Shown piece after piece: positions 9,572 to 21,032 of a DNA stretch of 64,000 bases. The stretch is from Asparagopsis taxiformis. Lineage: Eukaryota; Rhodophyta; Florideophyceae; Bonnemaisoniales; Bonnemaisoniaceae. Each line of letters starts with the position of its first letter. Within the stretch, counting starts at the first letter, position 1. Below the pieces are notes generated by a model that had not been told where the DNA came from, did no database searches, and worked only from the letters and a program-made list of their open reading frames with translations. Made by a program: the position numbers and the translations under genes. The stretch is taken from NCBI GenBank assembly GCA_030407315.1, contig JALQPE010002070.1, positions 62,001 to 126,000 on the forward strand, written 5' to 3'.

Positions 9572-11059
9572 CTACTCTACAGGCTCTCCATAGAGATCGA
9601 ACGAAGAGGTTCCAAGTATGCGCACATTGAGAATAGTCCCTGGTGAGATCTTCTGCAAAATGTGTACGCAGCCGTCAATCTCCGGTGCATCAAAACGACA
9701 ACGACCAATCGAATGACCATCTTCAATGCGATCAACCAAAACTTCCTGTACGGTACCAACCCGTTCCAGTGCCAGCTCCTCCTGGATGCCTTGTTGAATG
9801 GAAGTGAGCTCATCTCTTCGATACTGTCTGACTTCCATAGGCACCTGATTTTCAAACTCTGCCGCCGGTGTACCGTCCTCCTCGCTGTACACGAAAAAGC
9901 CGGCATGTGCAAAGCGTGACTTGCGCACAAAGTCGCACAGTTCGCGATGATCCTCCTCTGTCTCACCGGGGAACCCTGTGATGAACGTTGTACGTAGCGC
10001 AAGCCCTGGGATACCATCCCACAGTCTTTGGAGCAAGTTCTCCGTGTGCACGCGACCGGGACGATTCATGCGCTTCAGTACGCGATCACTTATGTGCTGC
10101 AACGGCATATCGATGTACTTGCACACATTGTCCAGGGCGGCAATTGCGTGGATGAGTTCATCTGTGAAATAGGACGGATAACAGTATAACAAACGAACCC
10201 ATTTGGCGGCTGGGACATTGTCCGAAATGTAATGCAATAGATGACTGAGACGCCTTTTTTCGTGCGGCGGAAAATCCATCCCATATTGATTCGTGTCTTC
10301 CGCAATTAACGTAAGCTCCTTCGCACCCGACATTGTGAGAGCGTCAATCTCCTGCGTCAGAGCGTCCCAGCTCTTTGAACGAAAGGTACCACGGAATTGT
10401 CCTGGAATCGCACAGAAGGTGCACGAATGAGAACAACCCTCCGCCAAACGAACATAAACGGCATGACGAGGTCCCAGGCGAAATCGTTCATGCTCTGGAC
10501 GGAAAGGTACATCAACCGTGCCGACTTCTACGCGGTCATGGAGTGGACCATCTGGCGTGGAAAGGTTTTTGTTAGTTATCGCTGAGATACGCGCGGCAAG
10601 TTGGTCGTAATGTTCAAATCCAACAACAGCATCCACTTCTGGTAACTCCTCTGCAAGCATATCTGCATATCGTTGCGCGAGACATCCGGTGACTATGACA
10701 CCTTTTGAATACCCATCGGCCTTTGCATTTGTAGCTTGCAGAATGGCCTGGATACTCTCTCGTTTGGCATCCTCCACGAAACCACACGTGTTTACCACAA
10801 CGACATCGGCATTGTCAGAAGATTGGGTAATTCGAATGCCGTTTTTGGAGAGATCAGCCAGCATTACTTCAGCATCTGTGACATTCTTCGGGCAGCCGAG
10901 AGATACGAGGGAAACGGTCGGTTGTTCGGTTGGTGGCCTCGGGACAGAGGCTGTTGCACGTGGCGTTGATCGGAGACGTGGATGACGGGTTTTGCATGTT
11001 GAGGGAAGCGATTTCCGCGGATGACAGTGGAACTGAGATGTTGAAGTTATAAAGGCCAT
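9572..11059 (-). CDS. rimO: Ribosomal protein S12 methylthiotransferase RimO, plastid-targeted
   Basis: 495 residues from the ATG at 11059; an in-frame upstream ATG would add 21 residues without targeting features. The first ~45 residues (MAFITSTSQF..., Ser/Arg/Pro-rich) look like a plastid transit peptide. The MTTase N-domain follows, with its three Fe-S cysteines at C56 (SLGCPKN), C92 (NTCGFV) and C126 (GCLAQRY). The radical-SAM cluster CSHSCTFC has Cys at 209, 213 and 216. A TRAM-like domain ends the protein. RimO adds a methylthio group to a conserved aspartate of ribosomal protein S12. The SLGCPKN and AIPGQFRG motifs favour RimO over MiaB. Plastid ribosomes are the likely target, by inference from the N-terminus. 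Confidence 0.93.
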   Translation of the reverse strand: MAFITSTSQFHCHPRKSLPSTCKTRHPRLRSTPRATASVPRPPTEQPTVSLVSLGCPKNVTDAEVMLADLSKNGIRITQSSDNADVVVVNTCGFVEDAKRESIQAILQATNAKADGYSKGVIVTGCLAQRYADMLAEELPEVDAVVGFEHYDQLAARISAITNKNLSTPDGPLHDRVEVGTVDVPFRPEHERFRLGPRHAVYVRLAEGCSHSCTFCAIPGQFRGTFRSKSWDALTQEIDALTMSGAKELTLIAEDTNQYGMDFPPHEKRRLSHLLHYISDNVPAAKWVRLLYCYPSYFTDELIHAIAALDNVCKYIDMPLQHISDRVLKRMNRPGRVHTENLLQRLWDGIPGLALRTTFITGFPGETEEDHRELCDFVRKSRFAHAGFFVYSEEDGTPAAEFENQVPMEVRQYRRDELTSIQQGIQEELALERVGTVQEVLVDRIEDGHSIGRCRFDAPEIDGCVHILQKISPGTILNVRILGTSSFDLYGEPVE

Positions 11060-11517
11060 GATGGACAACGAAATGTTGGAGTAATGCGGATTGCCAAGTC
11101 TTGAGATCTTGTTCTTGTGCACAGGATCGATGGAGCGTAATCTCGGGAAAGGTGAAGTGCCTGAGTCGGAGATATTCGAATGTGACTACATCGAATGATA
11201 TGGCCTCCCTGGAGGAATATCGAAAAAAATAAACGAAAAGCGCGTTTTGATTTATTCGTTTTTAATTGGCTGTATCCAATTATCACCTAATCTGCGTCAA
11301 GCCGGGTTAAAATCGTGACGCACGCCAACAATTTGTTGTGCCGCAGATGCATCCGTGTGAGAAAACGTACCAGTGGCGCGTCGCTGCCACAACAGTCTCC
11401 GTTGGACGAATAACTGCGACGCAAAACTGCATCTAGTGTCGTCGCGGTCGCGCGTAGGCAAACATGACACTGGTGGAATATGCAGGAAAATGTGACCATC
11501 TATTTTACTCCAATCTG
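11060..11517. other. Intergenic region, rimO to hydrolase
   Basis: About 460 bp upstream of rimO and downstream of the hydrolase gene, which is on the same strand. AT-rich around 11220-11280. No gene, repeat or RNA element could be supported. Confidence 0.35.
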
Positions 11518-12540
11518 CTACGTGAAAACGGCTTCTTCCACAAAAGCTTCTCTATTCGAGTCAATGCGCTCCCCGAGCGAAAAGTTCATTCGAAGCAACC
11601 GGTTAATCTCATGCCGAGCTTCGTCGACCACAAAGTGCGCACCATCGACTTGATACGAGGCGCTGTTAATTAACTTTGCCAGTTCTGTACTAGCTCTCGG
11701 CACAACTACGCCGTCTGCCGCACCATATATGACCATCTTTGCAAATTTGGCCTGTCTCAACGTATTGATTTCATCCTTTGTCAGAAAATGAGTTCTAACA
11801 GCAGCTAAATGACCCCAAAACACCGCATCCCCGCCTTTACGTTTCTTCTCTGCCTGAATCCCACTGAGATATCGATTATAATACAATTTCCTGCGCGAAA
11901 CCTTGTTGCCTGTCTCCTCACAGAGCGTCATCTCATTCAAAAACTCATTCGTATAATGCAGACGCATGTGTACATCAGCGTACACCCTTTCATCAAAACC
12001 TGATCTTACCACATCAATACCAGCAAACACCAGCTGCATGCTCGGGAAATTGTTCCAGAACCAGCCACCGGCGTGGCTGCTCACCAGACTGAGACTGGCA
12101 ATACGGTCAATTTGAGAACGTTTGGCGAGTATTAACGCCAGTCTTTGCGCAATCATGCCGCCCATTGAATGGCCTATAAGATGCAACTTTGAACGCGAGC
12201 CGAAAACATAATTCGCTATTGCTAGGGCATCACGTGCCATCAGGCTCATGCTGTAACCATGCGGTGCATGGGTGTCGTCTGATGAGGGCAGGTCGCTGTG
12301 GCCGCTGCCGCGGTTGTCCAACATGCAGATTGTGTATTGCGGATAGGCGAGCAGATTGGATAGTTGGTGTTGCCACATGTCGCTCGATACGCACATGCCG
12401 GATATGAATAGCAAGTTTTGTGGCCCGTTGCCGTGCAGCTCGTAGGATAATTGGATGGCGTCTGGGGGGACTGGGTGCGCAGCGCAGGGGAGTATGTGGG
12501 TGCGGTTTGCATGATGACGGAGGTGGATTCGGCGAGACAT
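11518..12540 (-). CDS. Alpha/beta hydrolase-fold protein
   Basis: 340 residues from the ATG at 12540, which gives a cleaner N-terminus than the upstream ATG at 12621. Features in order: oxyanion-hole region near LLFISGMCVSSDMW, the NRGSGHSDLP segment common to alpha/beta hydrolases, nucleophile elbow GHSMGG (catalytic Ser), a lid region, the catalytic Asp near YGAADGVVVP, and catalytic His in GAHFVVDEAR. All three members of the triad can be assigned. The substrate is unknown: esterase, lipase and thioesterase roles are all possible. The basic His/Arg-rich N-terminus might be an organelle signal but is not diagnostic. Confidence 0.85.
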   Translation of the reverse strand: MSRRIHLRHHANRTHILPCAAHPVPPDAIQLSYELHGNGPQNLLFISGMCVSSDMWQHQLSNLLAYPQYTICMLDNRGSGHSDLPSSDDTHAPHGYSMSLMARDALAIANYVFGSRSKLHLIGHSMGGMIAQRLALILAKRSQIDRIASLSLVSSHAGGWFWNNFPSMQLVFAGIDVVRSGFDERVYADVHMRLHYTNEFLNEMTLCEETGNKVSRRKLYYNRYLSGIQAEKKRKGGDAVFWGHLAAVRTHFLTKDEINTLRQAKFAKMVIYGAADGVVVPRASTELAKLINSASYQVDGAHFVVDEARHEINRLLRMNFSLGERIDSNREAFVEEAVFT

Positions 12541-13717
12541 TGTGGACGAAGCGCGAGGTTTAGGAGTGTGTTGAAGGTGAATGGTTTGCTTAAATAGGGT
12601 TGGAGTGTATTGTATATTCAAGTTTTGTTTGTGGGTGACTATAGGGCACTGTTGCGTGTGTTGTTGACGATATAGTATCAGAGTTGTGGGTAGTGGAACT
12701 GCTGAGTGAGATGAGAAACGTGATGGAAGAAGACGTGTCCGATATTACAATGCGTATAAGGGTACAGCAATGCTTACAAGGAGATGTGTTGGAGATATTT
12801 GGGGCGGGCCACACCATATTTGCTGATGTTGATTTTAAGCGGCACGTCGGAGGACGCGAACCACAAACATGTCGGGAGGACTCTGGAGGCGGAACGGCCA
12901 CTAGCGTTGGCCAATCACTTTAGACTGTTCAAATATTGCATCTGGCTGATCTCAGCTTTCTGCTCTCGTTTTCACAGCCTTCTTGACGTAGTCGACCGAC
13001 TCCACATTCCCTCGTCGTAGCTCAGAGCTGGGCGAACTTCACAAATTGCTTCGACGCAAACACAACATCGGGTTTTGTTGCAGATGTGGAGCTGCTCTCG
13101 AGATCACATCGATTGTTTTTCACGTTGTACTACAAAGTCGAATCATAATGATACTTGCTTCCGGGTTGTCATGACTTTTAACGGGCAAGTTTTTCTCATT
13201 TTACGTTTTGCACAAGAGGTATTTTCAAATTGAGATATAGGTGAGTGAGCCGATTACAGATTTCCACGCATGTACATTCTCGCCGTTTCGGCAGAGTAGT
13301 GTAGACACGTAGACAATATCACATTATTCCACCAATTTTATGCTTCCACCAAGTGTTTGTTCCTCCCAATTTATGCTTCGTTCCGCGTAGAGGGTACATA
13401 TCTGCAACGTTTAACACGCTACCCATAAAGTGTGTCAATTGTTGCTCGCCCAAACTCGACATTTCCTACCAAAATAGCTGCTGATTTACCTCTTCACATC
13501 ACTCAACGTGACAGCGGCACTGCCCAACAACTGAAAATTGCAAAAATAAGTTTTGAAAATTATACACTAAATTTATATTGCCAGCAACGACCCCGTCACA
13601 GTCCTTCCTTGCTGCACATTCCTGTTTCACTCATCCTTTCCAGGACTGCCACCAGCGCACACTTCAACAGTCCACAGTGGACACTTCCCGCTCCATCAAG
13701 CGATGCTGTGACCAACA
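12541..13717. other. 1.2-kb intergenic region, hydrolase to syntaxin
   Basis: Divergent interval, unusually long for this segment. ORFs of 70-160 codons occur on both strands (for example near 12684-12923 and 13432-14057), but they overlap each other and show no domain. The last 300 bp lead into the syntaxin start. I see no convincing gene or repeat. Confidence 0.35.
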
Positions 13718-14671
13718 ATGGCAACCAGAGATCGAACTGCACTTTTCCTGCGCTATCGTGAGGAAGCGCGCGCCTTGCATCGTCTGTCCAACAAGAAGAA
13801 TGACGATCGCGTGGACGACGGTGCATTGCAAGATGCCGAGCATGGAAACAGCACAATGCGCCGTCCCAATCTCATACGCGGTGGTATGCAACCAGATTGG
13901 TTATTTGCGTACAACGATCTCAACGGAGATTTCTCAGAGCTCGAACAAATGCTCGAACAGCTTTCTGCGCTCTATTCGCGCCATTTGTTGCCGTCGTTCG
14001 GCGAGACTGATACGTCGCAGCTCGAGCATGATATCAGACTTCAGTCGCATAGTTTGACTAAATTATTACATGCCGTCGAGCACAAATTGCGCCAGCTTTC
14101 GACCAGGCGCGATGCCGCCCATGGGAATGGTAATGATGATGTGGAAGTTGCCATTCGGAATAACATGCAAAAGAGATTTGCCACACCGCTGCAGCAATTT
14201 TCAATGTCGTTCAGAAAGAAGCAGAAAACTTACTTGGAAAAGCTGAAGGAACAGAAGCAATTGCTTTCTAATGCGCCAGACTCCAAGTATAATCCCGTTG
14301 TAGAGGTTGGGCAGAGCGAACAAACGGACCTGTATGATTCTGGCTTCTCAGAAATGCAGCTTCTCAATGTTGAAAATTCTTCTGCCATGGCTGAAGAGAG
14401 AACCAGAGAACTCAATCAGATTGCCGCCAATATAAATGACCTAGCAACTATAGTTAAGGATATCGCATCGTTGGTAGTGGACCAAGGAACTGTGTTGGAT
14501 AGGGTGGATTATAACCTGGAAGATGTCAAGTTGACAACTATGTCCGCAGTACAAGAACTGCGTATCGCAGATCGCTATCAGAGGAAACGACACACTTTAT
14601 GTTGTATTATCGTCCTTGCCGTTGCTTGCGGTGTCATGTTCATGATTCTTGTATTCAAATGGACGAGTTGA
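13718..14671 (+). CDS. Syntaxin-16/TLG2-type Qa-SNARE
   Basis: 317 residues. The N-terminal MATRDRTALFLRYREEARAL is the short TGN-syntaxin leader with the arginine-rich FLRYR element. A three-helix Habc-like region follows (about 75-190), including QQFSMSFRKKQKTYLEKLKEQ, typical of syntaxin-16 relatives. The SNARE motif (about 224-287: LNQIAANINDLATIVKDIASLVVDQGTVLDRVDYNLE) has the ionic-layer Gln in VVDQGTVLD. A single C-terminal anchor (about 293-313) ends the protein. It acts in endosome-to-TGN fusion. Neighbouring genes do not share this function. Stop is 82 bp from the convergent SbcDC stop. Confidence 0.88.
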   Translation: MATRDRTALFLRYREEARALHRLSNKKNDDRVDDGALQDAEHGNSTMRRPNLIRGGMQPDWLFAYNDLNGDFSELEQMLEQLSALYSRHLLPSFGETDTSQLEHDIRLQSHSLTKLLHAVEHKLRQLSTRRDAAHGNGNDDVEVAIRNNMQKRFATPLQQFSMSFRKKQKTYLEKLKEQKQLLSNAPDSKYNPVVEVGQSEQTDLYDSGFSEMQLLNVENSSAMAEERTRELNQIAANINDLATIVKDIASLVVDQGTVLDRVDYNLEDVKLTTMSAVQELRIADRYQRKRHTLCCIIVLAVACGVMFMILVFKWTS

Positions 14672-14753
14672 AACAACTTTTCATCACTATTCACCGTTTC
14701 TATGTACATATTCCCTACTAACCCTATTAAAAGACGGTAGATAAACGCTTTCA

Positions 14754-17700
14754 TTAGTCTGTTGTTTTAACAGCGACATCCAACTCATCTCCGTTTTCAA
14801 ACAAAACATAGCTTTGGTCGTCTTCCCTCACGACTACATCGACGCCACCAGTTGCCAGTTCAGATAACTCAGGCACCTCATCTTGAGCAACAACAATTAC
14901 AGAGTCTCTAAAAGAACGTGTCTCATCCAAGAGCTCTGGGAGAATTTTGGAAACTCGCTGTCGCCCGTCTTCATCAAGTGACTGTAACAATTCATCGAGC
15001 ACAAGAAGAGAGGATTGAAATCCAGCACGGTCATGAATAAGATCCGCAAATGCAAGTGCAAAAGCAAGTGAGCAGCGTCGTCTCTGACCGCCACTCAATT
15101 GCTTCAAGGATCTTTCCCGCACTGTTCCCTTCCCGTCATTTCGACGAATAAATACTCTCTTTGATATAACCTCCTTGTTCTCTCCCTCAACTCGACTTGA
15201 AGATTTGTAATCTGAGAATGCTCTAATTTGAAGCAATAGCTCACCTCCGGAAAGTTTTCTCAGGTACGTTGCAGTCAACTTTTCCAGCCACAATAGGCCT
15301 TCTTCCAAAACGAATGACGGAACCCCTCGCGGGCCAAAAGCCACATCTAGAACCTTCATAACTTCAAGGCTGTCCTTGAGACGAGAGAATTCACTCTCCC
15401 TTTTAGCAAAACTTTCTTCCTCGCGCGATCGCTCCAAATTAAGCATTCGAAGAGATTCCGCAAACGGATTCACTTCAGACTTCAACGATAAAAACTTGAC
15501 CTCAAGATCTTCAGATATTGACCGCAGCCTATTGAGGTCATCAATCTGGTTCTTAATTTGAGTTCTTCGAGAAACCATTTCATTCTCAACAAGGCGTCGT
15601 TTCTGAATTATCTCTGCCATTTCGCGATACCAACTTTCAAAACTAGAGATTGTTTCTCGCACATTCTTTTCCCTAGTCTCGGAGATACTCATTGCGCGGG
15701 AGATGATGTCTGATAAGCTTTCAGTAGAATCAGAGGAGCCCAACTCGGGCATGTATTCGATAAGTTCTAGTAGATACAGGTTTTGTTCCTTGAAGATATT
15801 TTCTTTTTCGCTCGATAGTAAACTCAGTTGTTTGGAAGCAAATTCTCGCATTTCTTTGAGCGTTCGAAGTTTGCCCAGTCGAGTTGTAGCCATTCGTCTC
15901 TCTTCGAGAATGCTCTCCCGTTTAGCTTGTATATTCTCACGAAAACTTTCGAGAGCAAGTTCACATTTCCTCTGCTGGATCCTGCTTTCCTTCTCAACAG
16001 ACATTATCTCTTGCTCAATAGTTGATGCTTCAGCCTGTAACTTGGAACGCGCCTCTGTATACATATCTCCATCAAAAGGTCTGAGACACTTTTCACACGC
16101 GACAATTGCCACTCTTCCAGAACCATCATCATCATCGCTCGCATCCAAAACTACGTCTTGGCGAACAAGCTCTAGTTCCTGGCTTCGCCCCAAGCGATCT
16201 CTAATGTCATTAAGAGACGTACTCAATCGTACGATTTCTTCCTGAAGCCCAATGTTCTGTTTCTTCGCCAAGGCGATTTCACTAATTTGCTCTGAGAATC
16301 CGTGTGCAGCTTCTGCTTCCCCTTGACGCAGTAGTATATCGGCAAGGTCATTGAGTTTACGATCACATTCATCCATGATTTGAGTGGCAGCTCTCCAATT
16401 CTTTTCGATTTCAGAACGTTCTTCCATGTTCTTAAGGTTGTTTCGTTCTCCAACAAGTTTCTCCTCAACTCTCGACATCCTGCTTTTTCGATCCGCTTCC
16501 CAATCTTCACATTTTCTGACCAGTGAAGCAATATGCGAATGCCTCTGGATTTCAGACTCAAGATCAGCATGCGCAAGTGCCAAATCTCTGCTTAGCGTAT
16601 TTCTTGCATTTTCAAGATCGTCGTCTTTCTGATCTTCGAGAATGCGTAGTTCTTGTTGCAATTCTTCAATCATTCTTTGTACCTCTTTTGATTCATTTGA
16701 TGGGGCGAAAGATTCTGCAAACACAATAGAGTCTTCAAAGGTAAATCTATAAGATGAGAACAGAAGTTCAGTATCAAACGAGATCTGAAACATTTTGTTA
16801 TCCCTTTCGCGTTCGTAGGTATCGTATTGACGCTGAGCTGAACTCTCAGCGGACTTGAGCCTATCAAAAATTGATTTAGCGGCATCGAGAGATGCTTCCG
16901 AGCTCAAGATATTATCTTGGAGTTTCACAATTCGTTCTCGAGCTTCCTTGCGGGCTTCTTTCCACACATCTAGAGGGAATACAAGTGCGAGGATATCTTT
17001 GAGGGTGCGGTCTGTAGAATCCAACAAACCTCTTGCGGCACCCATGTGCTGTCCGAAAAACACCGCATGTGGAAGTAGTGCGCCGTCAACAAAATTTTCA
17101 ATCCGGGACTGGGTCTCTTTGACCTCTATGGCAGACAAATCTACCCCATTAACTTTCAAACAAAGGCTCTGCCGATAAGACCTTCGAAGATATGACCATG
17201 TGAATAGAGAATAGAAACATTAATAGCTCCTGTCAGCGTACTTTCTAGGAAACATGAAAATGCAATGAAGACGACTTTGACATCAACTTACCGTTTTCGT
17301 GCTGTTCCTGCTCTCGTGCTCGTACGGGTAACGGCAACGTGAATACTCGCAGGAGACTCAGTCTCTGTTTGCAGCTTGGTTAGACCAGCCTGAATACGTT
17401 CATCCGGTGTCATCATCTCCGAAGCTAGTGACAGGACTCGATCCCCTCCCAAAATAAGATTCACCGTAACCTCGCAATCTTTTGCATCATCATGAACCAT
17501 CTCCGAAGCTACTCCTCTTTCCACGGAACCATCAGGACGGGCATCTGTTCGGCCGGTCATGGCCCACAACGCGGCCATAACAAGAGTAGTCTTACCGGTA
17601 CCATTGGTTCTCCCACAAATGACTCCATCATTAGCATTGTCACGACCCATCACAAGAACCAAGCCCCTATCTGTGAGAGGATATTCGACAGATCTTAGGA

Positions 17701-18949
17701 AACTCCCAAAGCCTCGGATATGAACCGATTGCCATGCAATAGTGACATCCTTACCTGAAATATTGGTATTGACCGAGGAAGATCTAGCTCCGATATCTTG
17801 CAAGAGTTGGTTCCCTTTTCTAATGACTTTTGCTCCCAGGCTCTTTATGGTTGCATACTGCTCGAATAAATCACAGTTGGAGAGGGTAGATGACGAGATT
17901 CTTGGTTCTGCAGGTGCAAACGGGTCTTCATCGGCGTGTTCAACGTTTGCATTTTCTGATGGTAATACTTGCAGCTGGACACGAGTACCATGACCCCTGA
18001 GTTCAGCTACAGCATCCTTCACTTGTGTACAGTCTGGATCTGTAGTCTGGATAGTTATGCGGTCGCCATTTCTAAACTGTGGAAACTGAGCTGTGGATGG
18101 GAGTGAAACTGTGAAATGGCGTGGGCCGACGTCAATCGGAATGGATTCAATAATAGACCAGTCTTTCTCTCTATCCAAAATGAGAAGAGATTTTTGCTGC
18201 CCTTGTTCCGATGCAGAAACCTGATATGGAGAGCCGACATAAGTTATTGTATTTGACACTGTGTGAGGGCGATGGAGATGGCCACTGAAAACGCGCAATT
18301 GCGGTGGAAAATCTTGCGGTGATACTATGCGCTGGGAAGGTTGAGAAATAATACGATCTGCCAGACGGGCGCCTGCAACTTCCACATGACAGAACACTGC
18401 CTTTACGTTATCAGCCGAGTTGTGTGCATATTTTAACGCTTCCTTGAGCTTCTTAACTTCATGCATGTACGGCAGGAAGAGCGCATCGAGACATATTGTA
18501 GGCGTGGTTATGAGCAGACAATTATGGTCGCCTAGCGTCGTGGCAAGAGGGACTAGAGAGACACCATTTCCAGTTCGAGAGATGAGGTCGTGATTACCAG
18601 GAATCATGAGCATGGGTACAGTCCAAGACTGGAGCTCCTTGAGAATCATGTTGAGTGGTTCAACTGGTAGAGCTCCACGGGTATGCCAGAAATCCCCAAG
18701 GAAGAGAATTGCGGCATTGCGACGCAGGGCTTCTTCATGGGCAATTTGCAATGTTTGCACACAGACGGATGCTGACTCTCGACGGACATGCAGATCAGAT
18801 AGCACGAGGAACTTGGTTGCATCATGTAAAGATTTCGGGGCCGTAATGTGGCGTACTGGGGCAGCACTGCATATGAGACGGTTTGGACGATGAGGTGCAG
18901 GGAAGACTAGCCGAGGGAATTGGGGGTTGGTTCGAACAAAAGTCAGCAT
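14754..18949 (-). CDS. Single-chain SbcD-SbcC fusion (Mre11/Rad50-type nuclease-ATPase), one intron
   Basis: Two long frames join through a 110-nt intron. Exon 1 is 18949-17292, the intron 17291-17182 (GTAAGT donor, AAG acceptor, phase 2), and exon 2 17181-14754, giving about 1361 residues. Residues ~45-330 are an SbcD/Mre11-like nuclease with DLH (52), GDFWH (85), GNHD (118), CHVEV (187) and GHLHRP (223). The SbcC/Rad50 half starts near 400 with Walker A NGTGKTT (449). It continues with a long coiled coil carrying a zinc-hook CEKC (about 915-918), signature LSGGQRRR (about 1248) and Walker B LLVLDE (about 1278). The H-loop position reads VAQDE, with Gln in place of the usual His. The N-terminus MLTFVRTNPQF followed by basic residues suggests plastid or mitochondrial import. 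Bacterial SbcC and SbcD are separate proteins that process hairpins and double-strand ends. Confidence 0.88.
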
Positions 18950-19157
18950 TTTCGATTAGAGCATTATAGAATCGGAGCCGAGATCAAAACTTGTTAGATC
19001 ATGCTGAGGTTTCGCAGCTGGACGATGACATGGAAGTTGGGTCCATGACGTGGCGCAGTTGAGAAAATCATATATTGCAAAAAAATGATGCGCTTTAATG
19101 AAATGTTTGCAGGGATGAAAAGACAGTTATGTACAACTGTCCACCACTTCTGCTTGC

Positions 19158-20468
19158 TCATGCACTTTCAACAGCTGGACTGTCTACTTGCAACGAGTCG
19201 AGACGTTCAACCACTGCGGCAATATATTCCGAAGTAGTAACCCACTTGTCTCTAGCGGTACCTGCTTGGCCATGTATACAGATAGCCAAATCCTTTGTCA
19301 TGATTCCACTCTCCACGGTATCGATACAGGCCTTTTCCAAGTTTTCAGCAAAACTAGTAAGCGCTTCATTACCGTCCAATTTCCCACGATGCGCCAGCCC
19401 TCTTGTCCACGCAAAGATAGACGCAATGGGGTTGGTACTCGTTTCCTTTCCTGCCTGATGCTGTCTGTAATGTCGTGTGACTGTGCCGTGTGCCGCCTCA
19501 GTTTCAATCGTCTTCCCATCGTCATGCGGACATAATAATGTCGATGTCATCATACCGAGACTGCCGTACCCCTGTGCAGCAATATCACTGATGACATCTC
19601 CATCGTAATTCATGAGTGATGCCAGATAACCTCCGTCTGATTTAATCATGTAAGCAACCAGGTCATCGATGAGACGATGTTCGTACGGGACATCAGGATA
19701 ATCTGCAGAAACCTCTTTGAAGATGTCCATAAAACGTCCGTGGTACTTTTTGAGAATAGTATTCTTGGTGCCGAGAATGAGTGGAACGCCTCGCATCTTC
19801 GCATATGCAAAGGAAGATTTTGCAAAGCCCAGGATAGATTCATCAGTGTTAAACATGCACATACCAACACCTGGTCCATCAAACTCATTGACAACATATT
19901 CCAATTTCTCTCCGCCATCCTTCGGCTCGTATACCATCTTCAAAGTTCCTCCAGCCTCCGGCGTGATCATGTCCTGGCTTTTGTAAATGTCGCCGAAAGC
20001 ATGGCGTGCAATGATAATGGGCTTGTTCCAAGCGGTGACCAATCGGGGAATATTCTTGCATACAATGGGTTCACGAAAGACGGTGCCATTCAAAATGGAG
20101 CGAATGGTTCCATTCGGTGAACGATACATACGCTTGAGATTGTACTCCTCGACCCTTGCTTCGTCCGGAGTGATACCAGCGCATTTAATGCCAACATTAT
20201 GCTCTAGAATTGCATGGGCAGCGTCTACAGTGATCTTATCGTCAGTCGCATCGCGACTCTCAATGCCGAGGTCATATTCAACGATGTCAATGTCTAGATA
20301 AGGGTTAATGAGCTTGTCTTGAATGGAGCGCCATATCATACGCGTCATTTCATCGCCATCGAGGGAAACGACAGGGTTGGCGACTTTGATCTTCTGTGCG
20401 GCGGGCACGGAAAGGGCGCGCGTTTGAGGGAAGGGGAGGCGAGAGAGGGCGCGGGTTGTGCGGAGCAT
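19158..20468 (-). CDS. IDH2: NADP-dependent isocitrate dehydrogenase, mitochondrial
   Basis: 436 residues. It oxidatively decarboxylates isocitrate to 2-oxoglutarate and makes NADPH. Residues 1-27 are an Arg/Leu/Ser-rich mitochondrial presequence. The eukaryotic-type core follows: [38 protein letters not shown] (substrate-binding Ser/Asn/Arg), [11 protein letters not shown], then [16 protein letters not shown] with metal-binding Asp, and the NADP region [26 protein letters not shown]. Length and motifs match homodimeric NADP-IDH, not the NAD-dependent subunits. It could also go to the plastid, but the presequence lacks the early-Phe motif seen in the plastid proteins here. Confidence 0.95.
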   Translation of the reverse strand: MLRTTRALSRLPFPQTRALSVPAAQKIKVANPVVSLDGDEMTRMIWRSIQDKLINPYLDIDIVEYDLGIESRDATDDKITVDAAHAILEHNVGIKCAGITPDEARVEEYNLKRMYRSPNGTIRSILNGTVFREPIVCKNIPRLVTAWNKPIIIARHAFGDIYKSQDMITPEAGGTLKMVYEPKDGGEKLEYVVNEFDGPGVGMCMFNTDESILGFAKSSFAYAKMRGVPLILGTKNTILKKYHGRFMDIFKEVSADYPDVPYEHRLIDDLVAYMIKSDGGYLASLMNYDGDVISDIAAQGYGSLGMMTSTLLCPHDDGKTIETEAAHGTVTRHYRQHQAGKETSTNPIASIFAWTRGLAHRGKLDGNEALTSFAENLEKACIDTVESGIMTKDLAICIHGQAGTARDKWVTTSEYIAAVVERLDSLQVDSPAVESA

Positions 20469-21032
20469 GTTGTTGATGTTTTTGCGATGGGAACGGGAGA
20501 TGCAGTTGGGAGGGGACGGAGTGAACTATGAGCGTGGAGGGAGGAGTCGAACGTTGACTGACGGTGTTGTAGATATAATTGAATTACATGATGGATGGTG
20601 CCAATTGGTACGTACAAGAGTGCCATAGGTGACGAAAATGAAAGCGAGCTGGGAGCGAGGTGTATGAGACTTGTCGCCATACGGGCACTATAAGCTCATG
20701 CTGCTTTGTCAGTTGGCTCGACATTGGTGCAAAGTTGATGGTATGTATCGAGTATCATGTCGACAAGGAGGCGGCTTTGACAAATTCCATTCGCTGTCCT
20801 GATTGGATCGCGTCAGATTTGCAGATATTTTGCCGATGTGCGCGGCACCAATCTGTGGCCCGATGAAAATGCCGCATTTGTGCTTTGGCATATTGTTACG
20901 TAGAAATATCTGATAATGAAATATCTCAACGATTAAATTAATGTCTTCCGTCCCTTTCGCCTCCATGTAACCCTATCCGGGTCGACCGTTCTTCAACCCA
21001 CATTTACCAGCAAAGCACTATCCTCATACGTT
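20469..21032. other. Intergenic region, IDH to DHAR-fusion gene
   Basis: About 560 bp holding the IDH upstream region and the 3' flank of the next gene. Frames on both strands are short and uncharacteristic. Nothing else seen. Confidence 0.35.

Noticed and set aside
12684..12923. 79-codon plus-strand frame upstream of the syntaxin gene
   Set aside because: No domain, overlaps a similar-sized frame on the other strand, and neither is favoured.
14754..17159. SbcC half as an independent gene
   Set aside because: Its frame has no upstream ATG (it would begin at TTG), Walker A is missing from it and present at the end of the upstream frame, and a canonical GTAAGT intron joins the two in phase.
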